Below, in pieces: positions 25,611 through 35,484 of a stretch of DNA of 64,000 nucleotides (its first letter is position 1; every line of letters starts with the position of its first letter). Under the pieces are notes generated by a model. That model did not search any database, was not told where the DNA came from, and saw only the letters and a program-made list of their open reading frames with translations. The stretch spans positions 1 through 64,000 of the forward strand of contig JAHHQO010000012.1 in assembly GCA_020026335.1 (NCBI GenBank), given 5' to 3'. This DNA is from Alistipes sp. GTDB lineage: Bacteria; Bacteroidota; Bacteroidia; Bacteroidales; Rikenellaceae. The translations under genes and the position numbers were made by a program.

Positions 25611-28466
25611 ATGAAGAACCCTTTACTATTGAAAATCTTTATGGTTTTCTTATTGTTCTGTTTTGCGACTTCGGCTGCGGCAAATAGCAAAACCAAGACT
25701 ACTTTATTTAAAGGTGTTGTCACCACCACGGTGAAGACAACCAAGAACGGTGTCACCACTTTGAATAAACAGCCCTTGAGCTATGCTGTCGTATCTCTGC
25801 CCGAGGTCGGTGTTGCGACGACGACCGACAATGACGGTCAATTCGAAATCAAATCCATTCCGGCAGGTACCTACGTGGTGGAAATCACCACTCTCGGTTA
25901 CGAGCCGCTCTCACAGAGCATCACCCTGCCCGCCGACCAGCCTTTTACCTTCAGCATGCAGGAGACCTCTTTCTATCTGAAGGATGTCGTGGTGTCGGCC
26001 GAGTCGAAGAAGACCGGAGCATCGACAGCTTCGAAAATCTCGAAGGCTGCCATCGACCACATTCAGGCCACCTCATTGGCCGATGTGATGTCACTGCTGC
26101 CCGGTGCCGAGACCCGCACCTCCGACGAAATCTCGTTGCAGGGTGCCAACACCTTCTCCGTGCGTAACGGTTCGAGCTTCGGTACGGCAGTCATCATGGA
26201 CGGTACGCCCATCTCCAACAACGCCAACATGCAGATGCTCTCCCTGCCCATGGGTTCATACGCAAGCACCAGCATCGCCACCCCCAACACGGGTATCGAT
26301 ATGCGTTCGATTACCACCAACAACATCGAGTCGGTGGAGGTCATTCGAGGTATTGCCTCGGCGAAGTATGGCGATATCGAGTCGGGTGCCGTCATCGTCA
26401 ACAGCAAGGCGGGTAAGATTCCCTTCTCGGTACAGATGGACATCAACCCCAATGTCTACATGGCATCGCTCTCCCACGGTCTGAAGTTGGGCAAGGGTAA
26501 CGGCGTGATGAACTACGGCGCGGACTACACCTTTGCACAGCGCAACATCCGCGAGGGCTACGACACCTACAACCGTGTGACCGGTCGTTTGGCCTACTCC
26601 AACCGCATCGGCAAGTGGTCGACCAACACCTCGTTCAATCTCTTCTACACCAAGGATAAGGGCGAACCCAACCCCGACGATCCCAACGACAAGCGAACCT
26701 CCAATCAGCGTGATTTGGGTCTGCGTCTGAACACCAACGGTGCGCTGCACCTCAACGCCGGCTGGCTGAAGAACATCAACTACGCCCTCTCGGCAGACTA
26801 CACCAACAAGAAGACCAACTTCTCCGACCTGTGTGTCAATGCCGACTGGACTTACTCGACCTCGAAGACCGATGGTGCCGTGTTGTCGAGCTTCCCCGGC
26901 CGCGACATCTTCCTGGCCGACGGTACGAAGATTACCAACATCGGCGAGGCTGACCGCAAGGGTCGTGCATGGCGTCTGCCCTCGAGCTACAACGACCACT
27001 ACGACATCATGGGTAAGGAGCTGAACGTCTTTACACAGCTCTCCGCCACCTTCTCGGGCAACCTCGGCGCAACCCGTCACCGCATCATTGTCGGTGGTGA
27101 CTTCCGCTCGTCGGGCAACCTGGGTCAGGGTAAGATTTTCGACCCCATGAATCCTCCCTACCGCAATCTGGGCGAGGACTTCGCCACACAGCGCGAGCGC
27201 AGCTTCAAGGAGGTTCCCTTCATGAACCACCTGGGTCTGTTCCTCGAGGAAAACTTCTCGATGGACATTCTCTCGCGCCGTCTCGACATCTCGGCAGGTG
27301 TGCGTTTCGACAAGGTCTTCGGACTCGATGGCGAATTTGCCCCCCGTATCAACGCATCGTATGAGCTTATCCCCGACCACCTGAGCATTCGCGGTGGTTA
27401 CGGTCACACCTACAAAGCTCCCTCGCTGGGCTACCTCTATCCCGATGACGCCTACTTCGACATTCTGAACTTCGACAACAGCAACCAGAGCGGTTACACC
27501 GATGCCCAGAAATTCCAGATTGCCACCACACGCGTCTTCTCGACCGAGAATCCCAATCTGAAGATGGCCGAGACCCGCAAGTGGGAGGCCGGCTTCGATT
27601 TCAGAATCGGACAGGTGAAGGGTTCGTTTGTCTACTACAACGACCGCACCCACAACGGTTACATGATGAGCCGCACGTTCGACACCTTCAAGAGCGTGGA
27701 TTACATCCGCTATGAGGCTGAAGACCCCGTCAATGAGACCGACCTTCCCGTCCTCAATCTGGCAGGTTCCGACAAAATCCTGTTGAGCTACCGTATCCCC
27801 ACCAACTACTCGGCATCGGAGAACAAGGGTATCGAGTTCGACATCGACTTCGGCCGTATCGATGCTATCCGCACCTCGTTCGTGCTGAACGGTTCGTTGA
27901 TAAAGAGCAGGAAATGGGTCAATTACTACACCTTCGGCAACCGTCCGGGTGGCACTTCGGTCGAGGAGCGTTATCCCCACATGGGTGTCTTCGAGCCGGG
28001 CAACACCGCCAACCACTACTCGCGTACATCGACCAACCTGAGAATCACCCACAACATTCCCCGCGTAGGTTTCATCGTCACTCTCACCGCCAGCGTCACA
28101 TGGCGTGAGCACAGCTACGAATCGTTCCGCAACGACTCTATCCCCGTGAAGTACATCTCTCGTCTGGACGGCAAGGTCTATGACTTCGACCCCTCGCGTA
28201 TCGACGAGCCGGAGTTCCAGCGTATCGACATGCGCCCCGCACTCAACGACCGCCGTCTGATTCGCGAAGGTGCCATGCCTGCCGTTCTGTGTATGAACAT
28301 CAACGTGACCAAGGAAATCCGCGACTTCATGCGTATCTCCTTCTTCGCCAACAACATGTTCCGCAGCACCCCCATTTGGGAGAGCACCAAGAATCCGGGG
28401 ACCTACCGCAGAAGAAATGCCAACACGTTCTTCTTCGGTGCGGCACTTTCGATGAAAATTAAATAA
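25611..28466 (+). CDS. TonB-dependent outer membrane receptor
   Basis: This 22-stranded outer-membrane importer is powered by TonB. The 951 residues begin with a signal peptide (LLKIFMVFLLFCFATSAAA). A carboxypeptidase-like regulatory domain follows (about 33-117, with DNDGQFEIKSIPAGTYVVEI), then a plug domain (about 130-245, with VEVIRGIASAKYGDIESGAV) and the barrel to the C-terminus. It lacks the SusC-type partner SusD next door. Instead the stop overlaps a frame leading into a DUF4876-like lipoprotein, a barrel protein and a C25-like protease. The ligand is unknown; peptide, haem or metal are all possible. Confidence 0.93.
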   Translation: MKNPLLLKIFMVFLLFCFATSAAANSKTKTTLFKGVVTTTVKTTKNGVTTLNKQPLSYAVVSLPEVGVATTTDNDGQFEIKSIPAGTYVVEITTLGYEPLSQSITLPADQPFTFSMQETSFYLKDVVVSAESKKTGASTASKISKAAIDHIQATSLADVMSLLPGAETRTSDEISLQGANTFSVRNGSSFGTAVIMDGTPISNNANMQMLSLPMGSYASTSIATPNTGIDMRSITTNNIESVEVIRGIASAKYGDIESGAVIVNSKAGKIPFSVQMDINPNVYMASLSHGLKLGKGNGVMNYGADYTFAQRNIREGYDTYNRVTGRLAYSNRIGKWSTNTSFNLFYTKDKGEPNPDDPNDKRTSNQRDLGLRLNTNGALHLNAGWLKNINYALSADYTNKKTNFSDLCVNADWTYSTSKTDGAVLSSFPGRDIFLADGTKITNIGEADRKGRAWRLPSSYNDHYDIMGKELNVFTQLSATFSGNLGATRHRIIVGGDFRSSGNLGQGKIFDPMNPPYRNLGEDFATQRERSFKEVPFMNHLGLFLEENFSMDILSRRLDISAGVRFDKVFGLDGEFAPRINASYELIPDHLSIRGGYGHTYKAPSLGYLYPDDAYFDILNFDNSNQSGYTDAQKFQIATTRVFSTENPNLKMAETRKWEAGFDFRIGQVKGSFVYYNDRTHNGYMMSRTFDTFKSVDYIRYEAEDPVNETDLPVLNLAGSDKILLSYRIPTNYSASENKGIEFDIDFGRIDAIRTSFVLNGSLIKSRKWVNYYTFGNRPGGTSVEERYPHMGVFEPGNTANHYSRTSTNLRITHNIPRVGFIVTLTASVTWREHSYESFRNDSIPVKYISRLDGKVYDFDPSRIDEPEFQRIDMRPALNDRRLIREGAMPAVLCMNINVTKEIRDFMRISFFANNMFRSTPIWESTKNPGTYRRRNANTFFFGAALSMKIK

Positions 28467-28486
28467 TGCTAAACCACGATTATTCC

Positions 28487-29791
28487 ATGAAAAAAACATA
28501 CTCATTGCTTCTCGGCATTGTGGCATCATCGCTGACGTTCACCTCGTGTGTGGAGATGATGGAAAATGCCGACGATGCACAGATTGTCAAGCCGATTAAT
28601 GTATCGATAAAGGTCAATGCCGTCACCGGATTTGTAGATATCGACGGCAACGGCACCCCCGACCCCGATTTCAAACCCCACGGACTCAAAGTACGCTTTG
28701 TGAACTACGATGAGGACAGCGTTGTGGAGACCCAGACCGATGAGAACGGTATCGCCACGGCAGATGTCGTTCCGGGCAACTACACCATCTCCGTGACGGG
28801 ACGCACCGAAAACGACGGCATCGTCTACTACCTCAACGGTGCGCTGAAGAACAAACCCCTGATGAAGGATGTCACCCCCGAACAGGCAGCCGCTTCGCAG
28901 GATTACTCGCTCGCCATTCGTCCTTCGCGAGTAGGTCCGTTGTGCTTCCGCGAGATTTTCTACGCCGGCAGTCCGGGTTTCTACTTCCGCAATCAGTTCT
29001 ATGAGATTTACAACAACGGTGACGAGGTTTACTACCTCGACCACCTCTGCTTCGCACAGCTCGAACCCGGCACCCCCACCGCCACACCTCCCCAGTGGCC
29101 CGACGAGGACGGCAAGAACAACTACGTCTATGGTTGCGTGGTATGGCAGTTCCCCGGCACAGGCAAGGACTACCCTCTCCAGCCGGGCGAGTCGGTCATC
29201 ATCGCACAGGAGGGTGCCGACCACACCAAGAATCAGGGTCGCACGGGCGAATATGCACTGATGGACAACTCGAAGGTGGAATTTGAGGCATGGTCGGGCA
29301 ACCCCCAGCGTCAGAACCCCGATGTACCCGATTTGAAATATGTCTTTTGGTCGGGCAGAGTGAACAAGACACAGTGGCTGACCTCGGTATTCGGCAGTGC
29401 ATTCTGTCTCTACCAGCCGGGACGCGACCTCACTTTTGAGGACAAATCCTACTGGATATTGGGCGAGACCACCCAGCACAAGGTGGGCAACACCATCGAG
29501 TTCGCACGTATTCCCGCCGCACAGATTATCGACGGTGTGGAGCTGCTGGGCACTTCCTCGGAGTTGAACAAGAAGCGTATCCCCGGCTTTGTCGATGCGG
29601 GAGCCGCTTCGGTAGGTGCCACCTACAACAACATGAGCGTATCGCGCAAGAAGATTGACGAACGCCCCGACGGTTCACCCATTTATCAGGACACCAACGA
29701 CTCGTCATACGACTTCGAAGCCTTAACACCGCCCGCACATCGCCGCGACGGCATCAAGACTCCTGCGTGGAGCTGGTCCATGAACAAGTAA
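28487..29791 (+). CDS. Surface lipoprotein, DUF4876-like
   Basis: A lipoprotein signal (MKKTYSLLLGIVASSLTFTSC) puts the lipidated Cys at residue 21 when the ATG at 28487 is used. The seven codons open upstream overlap the TonB gene and are not needed. Residues about 30-110 look like a small beta-sandwich domain (DENGIATADVVPGNYTISVTG). The rest has a lamin-tail-like stretch (FYEIYNNGDEVYYL). I assign DUF4876 from memory of such proteins sitting next to TonB receptors, with moderate confidence. It probably caps or serves the receptor on the cell surface. Confidence 0.7.
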   Translation: MKKTYSLLLGIVASSLTFTSCVEMMENADDAQIVKPINVSIKVNAVTGFVDIDGNGTPDPDFKPHGLKVRFVNYDEDSVVETQTDENGIATADVVPGNYTISVTGRTENDGIVYYLNGALKNKPLMKDVTPEQAAASQDYSLAIRPSRVGPLCFREIFYAGSPGFYFRNQFYEIYNNGDEVYYLDHLCFAQLEPGTPTATPPQWPDEDGKNNYVYGCVVWQFPGTGKDYPLQPGESVIIAQEGADHTKNQGRTGEYALMDNSKVEFEAWSGNPQRQNPDVPDLKYVFWSGRVNKTQWLTSVFGSAFCLYQPGRDLTFEDKSYWILGETTQHKVGNTIEFARIPAAQIIDGVELLGTSSELNKKRIPGFVDAGAASVGATYNNMSVSRKKIDERPDGSPIYQDTNDSSYDFEALTPPAHRRDGIKTPAWSWSMNK

Positions 29792-29798
29792 TTCTAAA

Positions 29799-31424
29799 AT
29801 GAAGATGATTATGATTCGATACGAATATTTTAAATTGGCAGCGACGTCTCTCTTGTTCTTGTCGATGGTTGCAGGTGCCGATGCCCAAAATCGTACGACA
29901 GACAAAGAGGAAATCAATATGACGGCGACCGTTCAGCGTCTGAAGTTGGACAACCTCCACTTCACCCACTCGGAGAACGCCGCCGACATCCAACTCGATG
30001 ATATCAACTATTACAGCACCGTGGAACTGGCCTTCGAGCGCGAGAAAGGTTCGCTCAAGCGCGTGCAGTCGGGTGCCGACAACACCACTTACAGCTTTGC
30101 CACCGAGGGTGGCGGTCGTCTGAAGGGTTTGAAGGGTGCCTACATCTGGGGACGCTTCTCCTACGACCGCACCAATGTGGGTGACGCCGAATACAACGCC
30201 TCGTTGTTCGACCCCCTGCGCGGTACGCCCTTCTACATCGCCGACACCCACAAGAGCGACTGGATTAACCAGCTCTTCGACATGGAGGTGAAGGCTGCAT
30301 CGCCCAAACTGTGGAACCACCTGATTGTGGGTATGAGCATCGGCTATCAGAACGGACAGGCTGCCAAGCAGCTCGACCCCCGACCACTGGTCAATCTCTC
30401 GAAGTTTGAGATTCGTCCCGGTGCTACGGTGACCATCGGCGAGAAACACTCTCTGGGTGCCTACTACCGCTACTGGTCGCGCCGTGAGGACGGCAGTGCC
30501 TCGAACAGCATCCCACAGGTCAATCAGCCGGTCTACATCATGAACTTCCCCGGTTTCTTCATCTCGACCGAAATCGGCGGTCAAAATAGCGATGGCACCC
30601 GTATCTACAACTCGAACTGCATGGGCGTAGGTGGTCAGTACACCTTCCGCACCGAGGGTTTCGAGGTGATGCTCGAGGGCGACTACCTGCACAACGTGGA
30701 GGACGTCACCGACAGCTTTACCTTCACCCCCAAGATGGTCGGCACAACGGCCGATGACCGCTACTCGGTAGACCTCCACGTGAAGTACAGCCCCTCGGAG
30801 AAGGGTACTTTCTATCTCGATGCAGGCTATGCCAACCGCAGCATCGACGGTATTCAGTATGTACAGGAGTTCGACAACTCGTTCGAGGTCGGCAAGTGGA
30901 TTATCAAGTCGAAGAGCATTCGCTCGAATTCGACCATCAGCGGCTTCAACGGCAAGTTGCAGTACGTGCGCACCACACGCGGCAATGCCTACAACTGGAT
31001 GGCAGGCGTAGGTCTTCAGACCGAGAAGATGGAGGACATCTACTACTTCCCCCACAGCACACAGATGGTCAAGAACCTCACCGTGAATCTCTTTGGTCGC
31101 AAGAATTTCGCCATCTCGCCGCGTCATTCGCTGCTCACCGAGTTGCGCATGGCCTTCAAGAGCAATAGCGACAACGCCATCGACTACCGCGGCAGCAAGG
31201 CCGACACGGAGTGCTACAAGCAGTTCACCCTGCGCGACTTTTACAGCATGGGTACGGGTTATTCGTCCTTCGGTGGCGAGCTGACCTATGCCTACCAGCG
31301 TATCTTCGGTGGCCGCGGTTCGCTCTTTGTGAGCGCACAGGCCGACTACTTCAAGGCTTCGGACCACAAAGACCTCTTCGAGGATCGTCTTTGGGCAGGT
31401 TTCAAGGTGGGTCTGTTGTTCTAA
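29799..31424 (+). CDS. Outer membrane beta-barrel protein, DUF6850-like
   Basis: This predicted secreted barrel has 541 residues. The signal peptide ends near VAGADAQ; an internal ATG at 29805 or 29814 would also give a complete signal. The body is rich in alternating aromatic strands, such as HSLGAYYRYWSRRED and KGTFYLDAGYANRS, and ends in WAGFKVGLLF with the C-terminal Phe that barrel assembly needs. It starts seven bases after the lipoprotein stop, so it belongs to the same operon. The DUF6850 name is from memory and should be treated as likely, not certain. Confidence 0.65.
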   Translation: MKMIMIRYEYFKLAATSLLFLSMVAGADAQNRTTDKEEINMTATVQRLKLDNLHFTHSENAADIQLDDINYYSTVELAFEREKGSLKRVQSGADNTTYSFATEGGGRLKGLKGAYIWGRFSYDRTNVGDAEYNASLFDPLRGTPFYIADTHKSDWINQLFDMEVKAASPKLWNHLIVGMSIGYQNGQAAKQLDPRPLVNLSKFEIRPGATVTIGEKHSLGAYYRYWSRREDGSASNSIPQVNQPVYIMNFPGFFISTEIGGQNSDGTRIYNSNCMGVGGQYTFRTEGFEVMLEGDYLHNVEDVTDSFTFTPKMVGTTADDRYSVDLHVKYSPSEKGTFYLDAGYANRSIDGIQYVQEFDNSFEVGKWIIKSKSIRSNSTISGFNGKLQYVRTTRGNAYNWMAGVGLQTEKMEDIYYFPHSTQMVKNLTVNLFGRKNFAISPRHSLLTELRMAFKSNSDNAIDYRGSKADTECYKQFTLRDFYSMGTGYSSFGGELTYAYQRIFGGRGSLFVSAQADYFKASDHKDLFEDRLWAGFKVGLLF

Positions 31425-31466
31425 GGCGCAAAGCACACAACATAACAATCACTTAAACAAACACGT

Positions 31467-33653
31467 ATGAAAAAACTGACAGCTTTTTTGTTGGCGGCAA
31501 TGCTTCCCGCAATGCTCTACGCCAACCCCGAAATCAGAAAGCCTAAAATCAAGAGTGCCACCACCTTTGCCGTAGTGGTTGACAGCCGCAGCTATGCTGA
31601 AGCCAAGGCCGAAATCAACGCCTACTGCGATGTACTGGAAGAGGAGCAGCTCGGCACCTATCTGCTGGTCGACGAGTGGGCATCGCCCGATGTCGTCCGC
31701 GAGCAGCTCATTCGTCTGGCAGGCGAGCGTACCCCTCTGGAAGGTGCGGTCTTCATCGGCAACATTCCCATTGCGATGGTGCGCGATGCCCAGCATCTGA
31801 CTTCGGCCTTCAAGATGAACCAGGCCAACGATTGGAAGGAGTCTTCGGTTCCTTCCGACCGCTTCTACGATGACTTCGACATGAAGTTCGAGTTCCTGAA
31901 GCAGGACGCCGACAACGCCGCCTACTTCTACTACTCGCTCTCTCCCGAATCGACACAGCACATCGCTTCGGACATCTACACGGCACGTATCCGTCCGCCC
32001 CACCGCGAGGGGGTGGACAGCTACGAACTGCTGCGCAACTACCTGCGTAAGGTGGTGAAGGCACACCGCGAGCAGAACGCTCTGGACAATATGTTCGTCT
32101 TCCGCGGTCACGGCTACAACTCCGAGTCGTTGGACGCATGGTCGGGCGAGCAGAAGGCCATGAAGGAGCAGCTGCCCCGATTGTTCATGACCGGCAACAA
32201 GATGCATTTCTACAACTACGACACCCGTTGGCCGATGAAGCCCTACCTCTTGGAGTGCATGGAGCAGCCCGGTGTCGATATTGCGTTGTGCCACCACCAC
32301 GGTGCGCCCGACACCCAGTACATCAACGGCTACCCCAACACCTCGGAGATACCCGCCAGCATCGACAATGTGAAGCGTTACCTGCGCAGCAAGCTCTACG
32401 ATGCCGACAATTATGAGGAGGCAAAGGCCTACTTCATGAAGCGTCTGGGCGTGAGCGAGGAGTGGTGCGAGGTGTCGGATTCGTTGCGCGTGGCTGACTC
32501 GATTTACAACTACGCCCTCGACATCCACATCGAGGAGCTGCACAACCGCAAGCTCAACCCCCGTTTTGTCATCTTCGATGCCTGCTACAACGGTTCGTTC
32601 CACCTCGACGACTGCATCGCTTCGAGCTACATCTTCTCGGAGGGTGATGCCGTCATCACACAGGCCAACTCAGTCAATGCCCTTCAGGACAAGTGGCCCG
32701 ACCGCTACATGGGTCTGCTGGACTGCGGTGTGAGAGTCGGTCAGTGGGGACGCCACGTCCACTATCTGGAGACCCATCTCATCGGTGACCCCACCTATCG
32801 TTTCACCAACCGCTCGATGAAGGGCGTGGACTTTGGTCGCGACATGGTGACCCGTCACAACGATGTGAAATACTGGTTGAAGTATGTCGATGACAAATAC
32901 CCCGTGGACATCGAGAGCATGGCACTCCGCCGTCTGAGCGAGTGCGGCTATGTAAAACTCAACGACCTGCTCTACGAGCGCAGCATCAACTCGCAGTACG
33001 CCAACGTGCGTCTCGAGGCACTGACCCTGCTCAGCACCAAGCACTCGCCCCTCTTTATCGAGGCACTCAAAATCGCGGTGAAAGACTCCTACGAGCTGAT
33101 TCGCCGTCTGGGTACTTCGTGGCTCAGCAACTGCGGTAACGATGAGCTGATTCCCGCTGCCGCGGAGGTGATGACCGAGGATTTCCTCTCGAAGCGCGTC
33201 TATTTCCAGCTGGACAAAACCATGAGTTTCTTCGAGCCGGATAAGACCATCGCAGTTCTCAAGGAGGCATTTGCCGCCAAACCCTACCTCTACAAGGGTG
33301 ACGAGCGTCTGGCATTCGCCATTCGCGGTATCGAGAACCAGAAGGAGCGTTTCACGGAGAAGTTCGAGAATGTCGGCAACAAGGAGATTCCCATGAAGAG
33401 CCGCATGAGAGAGATTACCTACTTCCGCAACTACCGCCACCACAACTGCGTTCCCGCGCTGATTAAGGTTGCCGAGGGTGCGGAGTATGAGGAGAGTCTG
33501 CGTGTGGCAGCTGTCGAGGCTCTGGGCTGGTTCTACAACTCATGGCAGCGTCCCACCATCGAGCAGATGTGCGAGCGCATGGCCAAGAATGAGAAGTCGG
33601 AAGCCCTCCGCAAAGAGGCCGTCAAGACTTTCAATCGTCTGAAGGCTTACTAA
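31467..33653 (+). CDS. Gingipain-like (family C25) cysteine protease with C-terminal HEAT-like repeats
   Basis: This is a secreted, probably periplasmic or surface peptidase of 728 residues with signal peptide MKKLTAFLLAAMLPAMLYA. The clan CD catalytic pair is visible: His278 in CHHHGAPDTQY and Cys373 in FVIFDACYNGSF. It is followed by GDAVITQANSVN and HLIGDPTYRF, which line up with the end of the gingipain catalytic domain. His and Cys are 95 residues apart, far more than the 33 in RgpB, because of an inserted segment of about 60 residues. From about residue 500 the chain turns into helical HEAT-like repeats (ALKIAVKDSYELIRRLG; AAVEALGWFY). There is no Por sorting domain. It ends the TonB operon. 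Confidence 0.75.
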   Translation: MKKLTAFLLAAMLPAMLYANPEIRKPKIKSATTFAVVVDSRSYAEAKAEINAYCDVLEEEQLGTYLLVDEWASPDVVREQLIRLAGERTPLEGAVFIGNIPIAMVRDAQHLTSAFKMNQANDWKESSVPSDRFYDDFDMKFEFLKQDADNAAYFYYSLSPESTQHIASDIYTARIRPPHREGVDSYELLRNYLRKVVKAHREQNALDNMFVFRGHGYNSESLDAWSGEQKAMKEQLPRLFMTGNKMHFYNYDTRWPMKPYLLECMEQPGVDIALCHHHGAPDTQYINGYPNTSEIPASIDNVKRYLRSKLYDADNYEEAKAYFMKRLGVSEEWCEVSDSLRVADSIYNYALDIHIEELHNRKLNPRFVIFDACYNGSFHLDDCIASSYIFSEGDAVITQANSVNALQDKWPDRYMGLLDCGVRVGQWGRHVHYLETHLIGDPTYRFTNRSMKGVDFGRDMVTRHNDVKYWLKYVDDKYPVDIESMALRRLSECGYVKLNDLLYERSINSQYANVRLEALTLLSTKHSPLFIEALKIAVKDSYELIRRLGTSWLSNCGNDELIPAAAEVMTEDFLSKRVYFQLDKTMSFFEPDKTIAVLKEAFAAKPYLYKGDERLAFAIRGIENQKERFTEKFENVGNKEIPMKSRMREITYFRNYRHHNCVPALIKVAEGAEYEESLRVAAVEALGWFYNSWQRPTIEQMCERMAKNEKSEALRKEAVKTFNRLKAY

Positions 33654-33671
33654 ATCGCCTGTAAATTCGAG

Positions 33672-33705
33672 GAGCGGATATGGTTGCATATCCGCTCTTT
33701 TTTTT
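33672..33705 (+). terminator. Terminator of the TonB-protease operon
   Basis: GAGCGGATATG-GTTG-CATATCCGCTC followed by eight T. It ends the four-gene unit that starts at 25611. Confidence 0.92.
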
Positions 33706-33850
33706 GTGGCCGTACGTAAGGGGAAGGTGTCTGGCGCGAGGAAATTATCAGGCACTGACGAGACGATATGAGCAGACACCGCCCCTCAAAACGCACAACA
33801 GCCCACGAACTCCGAAGCGCACCCCGAACAAAAAACCGCCCCTCGGATAC

Positions 33851-33889
33851 AAAAAAATGTCGGCAGGAAACAAATTCCTGCCGACATTT
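33851..33889 (-). terminator. Terminator of the coiled-coil lipoprotein gene
   Basis: A 15-bp perfect stem (AAATGTCGGCAGGAA / TTCCTGCCGACATTT) with a T-run on the minus strand. Confidence 0.88.
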
Positions 33890-33954
33890 CTATTTGCTGT
33901 CATGCGGAGAAGCGCACCCTCAAAGGTTCGCCCCTCGCCGTATTTCGATAGCGA

Positions 33955-34836
33955 CTATTTGTAGCTGACAACCAGCTTCTTCGACGACTCCCAGAACTTC
34001 TCGGGGTTCTCAATCACCAGCTTGATGACCACCTTCTTGTCGTTGGTAATCAGCTTATACGAATCCGAAGGATGGCTGCTCACCACGGTGACCTTCTTGT
34101 GACCGATGGGAATCTCGTTGAGCATACGCGAATCTGCCTTGGTGAAGCTATCCACCGAGGTGTTGCGTCCCATCTTGAGCGAACGGCCGATGAAACCCTC
34201 CTTATTGACAATCTGCGCACCGCACAGCTCCTTCTCGGTGCCGACGATGTAATATACCGTGTTGAGTTTGTTCTCCAACTCCTCCTTCGCCACGTGGAGG
34301 TTCTCCACCTCGGTCTCCAGAATGGGTACCTGCTCATTGAGGAACTTCAACTCGTCGTCCTTCTCGGACATCTCCTTGCGCAGCGACTCAATCTCGGTAC
34401 GCTTGTTCTCCACATCGCTGTTGAGCGATGCAATCATCTTCTCCAGACCGTCAATCTTCAGATTGGCCTTGCGCAACTGTGCGGCATAACGCTTCAGCGA
34501 GGAGAGTTTCTTGTTGTTGTCCTGCAAAAGACGGTCGATGGCCTCGATGTCCTTGTTAATCTGCTCCACGGGACGAGCACCACCCTCGGGGGCATCGGCT
34601 ACGGCAATCATATTCTCGCGCTTCTTGATGAGCGACAGATTGTCGGAAATAGCGTTGATGTCATCGAAAACAGCCTTAATCAACTGCTCCTTCTGCTCGA
34701 CAACAGCCGCCAGCGAGTCACGCTCGGTAGTCACCTGCTGCATCTGTTTTTCGCGCTCGGCCTTCTTCTGACCACACGATACGAACAATATGATGGTCAG
34801 CAGTGCCACCCAAAAACCATACCTTCTCATAATCAT
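33955..34836 (-). CDS. Coiled-coil lipoprotein of unknown function
   Basis: I do not recognise a named family. A lipoprotein signal ends in ILFVSC with the Cys at residue 21. Residues about 25-190 are heptad-rich coiled coil (EKQMQQVTTERDSLAAVVEQ; EIESLRKEMSEKDDELKFL). The C-terminal third is globular, with YYIVGTEKELCGAQIVNKEGFIG and the end HPSDSYKLITNDKKVVIKL. A periplasmic role tied to the envelope is plausible. It is monocistronic, with a TATATTTG box at 34860-34867 and its own terminator. Confidence 0.8.
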   Translation of the reverse strand: MIMRRYGFWVALLTIILFVSCGQKKAEREKQMQQVTTERDSLAAVVEQKEQLIKAVFDDINAISDNLSLIKKRENMIAVADAPEGGARPVEQINKDIEAIDRLLQDNNKKLSSLKRYAAQLRKANLKIDGLEKMIASLNSDVENKRTEIESLRKEMSEKDDELKFLNEQVPILETEVENLHVAKEELENKLNTVYYIVGTEKELCGAQIVNKEGFIGRSLKMGRNTSVDSFTKADSRMLNEIPIGHKKVTVVSSHPSDSYKLITNDKKVVIKLVIENPEKFWESSKKLVVSYK

Positions 34837-35000
34837 CTGTTTATAATTTTGTTATGGCGCAAATATAATTAATAAATACAGATATTGTACACCCACAGCC
34901 CCCCAAGCGATGCAGAAACCGCAAAATATGTTTCTCAAGCCCGAAAATTTTGATTATCTTTCGCAATACAAGGCGTCGAATCAATAAAAAACACGATACT

Positions 35001-35453
35001 ATGAAGTTAGCAGAAGCACTGAGCCTGAGAGCCGACCTGCAAAAACGCATCTCGCAGCTCGAGGAGCGAATCAAGAGCAATGTAAGAATTCAGGAGGGCG
35101 AAGACCCCGCAGAAGATCCCGATGATTTGTTCCGCGAGTTGAACACCGCGCTCAAACAATTGGAGGATTTGATTTTCAGAATCAACCTCACCAACATGGA
35201 GACCACCTCCGAGGGAGAGGTGCTGACCGCCATCATCGCACGCAAGGACACCCTTGCCCTGCGTATCTCGGTGTTGAGAAATGTCCTCAGCGAGGCAGCC
35301 GGTGCCAACAACCGCTACTCGATGAACGAAATCCGCTACGTACGCACCATCAATGTGGCGGAGTTGCAGAAATATGTCGATGACCTGTCGCACTCGTTGC
35401 GAGAGCTGGACGTGAGACTCCAGCAGGCCAACTGGAGCACCGACCTGTTGTAG
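35001..35453 (+). CDS. DIP1984 family protein
   Basis: A 150-residue soluble helical protein starting MKLAEALSLRADLQKRISQLEERI, which is the family's characteristic N-terminus. Other matching parts are EGEDPAEDPDDLF, QLEDLIFRINLTN and the C-terminal DDLSHSLRELDVRLQQANW. The family occurs widely in bacteria and its function is not known to me. The start at 35001 is chosen over an open frame 17 codons longer that runs into the probable promoter (TTTC-N20-TATCTTTC ending near 34962). A structured RNA candidate follows directly. Confidence 0.85.
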   Translation: MKLAEALSLRADLQKRISQLEERIKSNVRIQEGEDPAEDPDDLFRELNTALKQLEDLIFRINLTNMETTSEGEVLTAIIARKDTLALRISVLRNVLSEAAGANNRYSMNEIRYVRTINVAELQKYVDDLSHSLRELDVRLQQANWSTDLL

Positions 35454-35472
35454 GCAACTACAACCAAGGATG

Positions 35473-35480
35473 TAGTTTTG
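35473..35480 (+). promoter_or_regulatory. Candidate promoter of the small RNA
   Basis: TAGTTTTG matches TAnnTTTG. A partial -33 box (GTTG, 35447-35450) lies 22 bases upstream, slightly beyond the usual spacing. It would start RNA near 35486. Confidence 0.4.
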
Positions 35481-35484
35481 GCGG

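Noticed and set aside
26256..28529. 757-codon frame antisense to the TonB receptor
   Set aside because: The sense strand encodes a clear receptor. The antisense product has a low-complexity Val/Gly/Asp composition and no family features.
25611..31424. A SusC/SusD polysaccharide-utilisation locus
   Set aside because: The lipoprotein next to the TonB receptor lacks SusD-like helical repeats, and no glycoside hydrolase or polysaccharide lyase is present; the fourth gene is a peptidase.
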